Shown: piece by piece, positions 62,302-64,000 of the stretch
Numbering within the stretch: position 1 is the first letter of the stretch
How the letters are laid out: the number at the start of each line of letters is the position of its first letter
Assembly: GCF_018622995.1 (NCBI RefSeq)
Contig: NZ_CP076022.1
Coordinates: 2,852,001-2,916,000 of the forward strand
DNA: 64,000 bases
Source: Arthrobacter jiangjiafuii
GTDB lineage: Bacteria > Actinomycetota > Actinomycetes > Actinomycetales > Micrococcaceae
Direction: 5' to 3'
The notes under the pieces: generated by a model
Told to the model about the DNA's origin: nothing
Database searches by the model: none
Seen by the model: only the letters and a program-made list of their open reading frames with translations
Position numbers and translations under genes: made by a program

Positions 62302-63021
62302 ATGAACTTGGATCCGGGAACGATCGCGATCATCCAGCTCGCCTGGTCCCGCCGCCTCGGCCTGGCTGACGATGCCCTGTCCGGTGCGCCGGAGGGCAGG
62401 CGCATTTACAGCCTCCAGGAGAGGACCGGACGGGTCTCCTTTGTGAAGCTCTTCGGGCGCGAGGTGTTCTGCGGCCCCGAGTGGGCTGCCGACCGTGCGC
62501 GCGGCAAAAGCGCCGACGAGCTGAGCCGCCACAGCGCACTGGCCAGTCTGGCCGTGGAGTACGGCGGCCGCACGGTTGGCTCCGAGCACCTGTGTTTCGC
62601 TGACTCCTTCCCCGGGCCGGTGGAGCCGGACGAGGACGTTGCCGTGGCCGAGGACCATGACCTGGCCGTTGCGTTGGAGCGTTTGTGCCCGCCCGACGAC
62701 GTCGCCGAGGCCAGCCTGGCCGGCAAGGAGACGCTGTTCATCGTGGTGGATGACAGCTTGGCGGAGCCGGTTCCGCTGGCCGGAGCCGGGTTCAGCGTGC
62801 GCGACGGAATCCTCGCGGACCTCTCCACCCTGACCGCTCCCACCGCCCGGATGCGCGGACTGGGCCGCTATGTCACCTCGATTGCGGTAGAGGAAGCCAT
62901 GGCAGCGGGCCTGATTCCGCAGTTCCGCGCGCCGCTGGACAACATCGGGGCCGCCCGCACCGCTGCCGGAGCCGGCTTTGTCGCCGTCGGCGTGCGCTCC
63001 GAGGTCCAGCTGGCCGGCTAG
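62302..63021 (+). CDS. GNAT-like protein of unknown substrate
   Basis: The 239-residue protein ends with MRGLGRYVTSIAVEEAMAAGL and IGAARTAAGAGFVAVGV, the usual GNAT pattern of acetyl-CoA helix and closing strand. The first 120 residues are less clear and carry no catalytic motif I can name. The ATG at 62302 is chosen over an upstream TTG. It starts 57 bases after pfkA, perhaps on the same transcript. Confidence 0.65.
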   Translation: MNLDPGTIAIIQLAWSRRLGLADDALSGAPEGRRIYSLQERTGRVSFVKLFGREVFCGPEWAADRARGKSADELSRHSALASLAVEYGGRTVGSEHLCFADSFPGPVEPDEDVAVAEDHDLAVALERLCPPDDVAEASLAGKETLFIVVDDSLAEPVPLAGAGFSVRDGILADLSTLTAPTARMRGLGRYVTSIAVEEAMAAGLIPQFRAPLDNIGAARTAAGAGFVAVGVRSEVQLAG

Positions 63022-63040
63022 GGCAGCTGAACGGTATTTC

Positions 63041-63493
63041 CTACAGCAGTTCCAGGAGCTCCGGCCGGGCGAAGTACTGCGCCGTGGCCCGGGCTGACGG
63101 ATTGCCGCTGTCCGCATCGGCGCCCGCGGCCACCAGCACGCGCACCACATCGGCGTAACCCTTGAACACGGCGCCGGCCAGCGGCGACTGACCCCGGTCA
63201 TTGAGCGTATTCACATCGGCACCGCGCTCCACCAGGAGAGCGGCCAGGCCCGCATGCCCGTGATAGGCAGCCAGCATCAGCAGGCTGTCTCCGGCCGCGT
63301 TGGTAAGCGACACCGGCACCCCGGCATCCAAATAACTCCGCAGCAGCTCAATGTCGCCGGAGCGGGCGGCTTCGAACAGGCTCTCCGCCAGCTCAAGCAT
63401 CCGCGGGTCTGCAGCTTCGGCGGTCGCCGCGGCGTCCGGTACATCCGGGCTGGGATCTGCGGCGGAACCGGCGGGGCGGGCGGGATCAGTCAT
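63041..63493 (-). CDS. Ankyrin-repeat protein
   Basis: After an Ala/Pro/Asp-rich lead of about 30 residues, three to four ankyrin repeats follow: residues about 32-60, 61-95 (TNAAGDSLLMLAAYHGHAGLAALLVERGAD) and 96-130 (LNDRGQSPLAGAVFKGYADVVRVLVAAGAD). The start is ATG at 63493 with GGAGAA upstream; 150 residues. Ankyrin repeats bind other proteins, but no partner is visible. It is downstream of the folate-binding gene by 37 bases. Confidence 0.85.
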   Translation of the reverse strand: MTDPARPAGSAADPSPDVPDAAATAEAADPRMLELAESLFEAARSGDIELLRSYLDAGVPVSLTNAAGDSLLMLAAYHGHAGLAALLVERGADVNTLNDRGQSPLAGAVFKGYADVVRVLVAAGADADSGNPSARATAQYFARPELLELL

Positions 63494-63530
63494 GTTCGGG
63501 AGTTCTCCTTGGAAAAGTGGTGGAGGAGGG

Positions 63531-64000
63531 TCAGCGGGGCGGACGGAGGAAACCGCCGGCGCGGCCAACAACCTGCCCGGCGTCCGGCGCAACGATGATT
63601 TCCTGGGCTGCGGCGTAGGGCTCGCCGTCGTCGTTCACCACCAGGGTGGCGGACGGGTCAACCGAGCGCTTCACCACGGCAAGGGCAACAGCGCCCATCT
63701 CGTAGTGCTGGGCCACGGAGGTCACCGTCCCGACCTTCCGCTCCCCCAGCAGCACCTCGCTGCCCGGGGCCGGCAGTGTGTGCTGCGAGCCGTCCAGCTG
63801 CAGGAACACCAGCCGGCGCGGCGGGTGGCCCAGATTGTGGACCCGGGCCACAGTTTCCTGGCCCTTGTAGCAACCCTTGGCCAGATGTACGGCGGTACGG
63901 ATCAGGTCCAGTTCGTGCGGAATGGTCTTGTCGTCGGTCTCGGCCCCCAGCCGTGGGCGCCAGGCGGCAATCCGCAGCGCCTCCGATGCCATGGTTCCGG
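63531..64000 (-). CDS. ygfZ: YgfZ/GcvT-type folate-binding protein, 5' end outside the window
   Basis: Only the C-terminal 156 residues are visible; the frame remains open at base 64000. The family signature KGCYKGQE is near visible residue 41, preceded by IPHELDL and followed by RVHNLGHPPRRLVF. YgfZ proteins bind tetrahydrofolate and support iron-sulfur cluster repair and assembly. Position fixes only the stop; the start is outside the window. Confidence 0.92.
   Translation of the reverse strand, partial: GTMASEALRIAAWRPRLGAETDDKTIPHELDLIRTAVHLAKGCYKGQETVARVHNLGHPPRRLVFLQLDGSQHTLPAPGSEVLLGERKVGTVTSVAQHYEMGAVALAVVKRSVDPSATLVVNDDGEPYAAAQEIIVAPDAGQVVGRAGGFLRPPR

Noticed and set aside
61231-63201. 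656-codon minus-strand frame opposite pfkA and the GNAT-like gene
   Set aside because: It runs through two plus-strand genes with recognisable motifs and has a Gly/Ala/Arg-biased composition typical of shadow frames.

Overview
The window is about 64 kb of high-GC chromosomal DNA from an actinobacterium, most likely a member of the Micrococcaceae (Arthrobacter-like). This rests on the GC-rich codon use, the short-LID adenylate kinase, a spc-type ribosomal operon that lacks rpsN, tRNA-Trp placed just before secE, and an intact protocatechuate branch of the beta-ketoadipate pathway. It is mostly conserved core genome, nearly all on the minus strand, with three less universal modules set into it.

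Layout from left to right. The 3' part of coaA (+) converges on glmM. Next come rplM-rpsI, then the alpha-type cluster infA-rpmJ-rpsM-rpsK-rpoA-rplQ-truA, secY-adk-map, the spc block (rplN-rplX-rplE-rpsH-rplF-rplR-rpsE-rpmD-rplO) and the S10 block (rpsJ-rplC-rplD-rplW-rplB-rpsS-rplV-rpsC-rplP-rpmC-rpsQ). S10 and spc are split by a 356 bp gap holding a terminator and a promoter candidate. A 1,448-residue multi-pass membrane protein with an internal duplication, followed by a 43-residue membrane peptide, sits between rpsJ and the str operon (rpsL-rpsG-fusA-tuf). A complete pobA-pcaHGBDCFIJ cluster with two IclR-type regulators lies between rpsL and rpoC. Then come rpoB-rpoC, a divergent thiolase (+), rplJ-rplL with an attenuated leader, a two-domain GNAT gene, and rplA-rplK-nusG-secE-tRNA-Trp.

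The right end carries an aminotransferase (+) and a five-gene envelope-stress-like module. In that module a PspC-domain histidine kinase and its LuxR-type response regulator (minus) are divergent from three membrane genes (plus), two of which carry PspC. The shared control region holds three TCAGGG boxes exactly 11 bp apart. ATP-type phosphofructokinase, a GNAT-like gene, an ankyrin protein and the C-terminal part of a YgfZ-type folate-binding protein close the window.

Functionally, most of the window makes the ribosome, RNA polymerase, elongation factors and the Sec channel. The pob/pca genes convert 4-hydroxybenzoate through protocatechuate to acetyl-CoA and succinyl-CoA. Transcription units are bounded by strong hairpins, some with T-tracts. 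Several highly expressed genes use GTG or TTG starts. The best candidates for new regulation are the TCAGGG array, a CATT-N-AATG element centred 81-82 bp upstream of both pobA and pcaH, a GTTCG-N5-CGAAC palindrome before pcaH, and a four-copy 17 bp repeat upstream of the pobA-side IclR gene.
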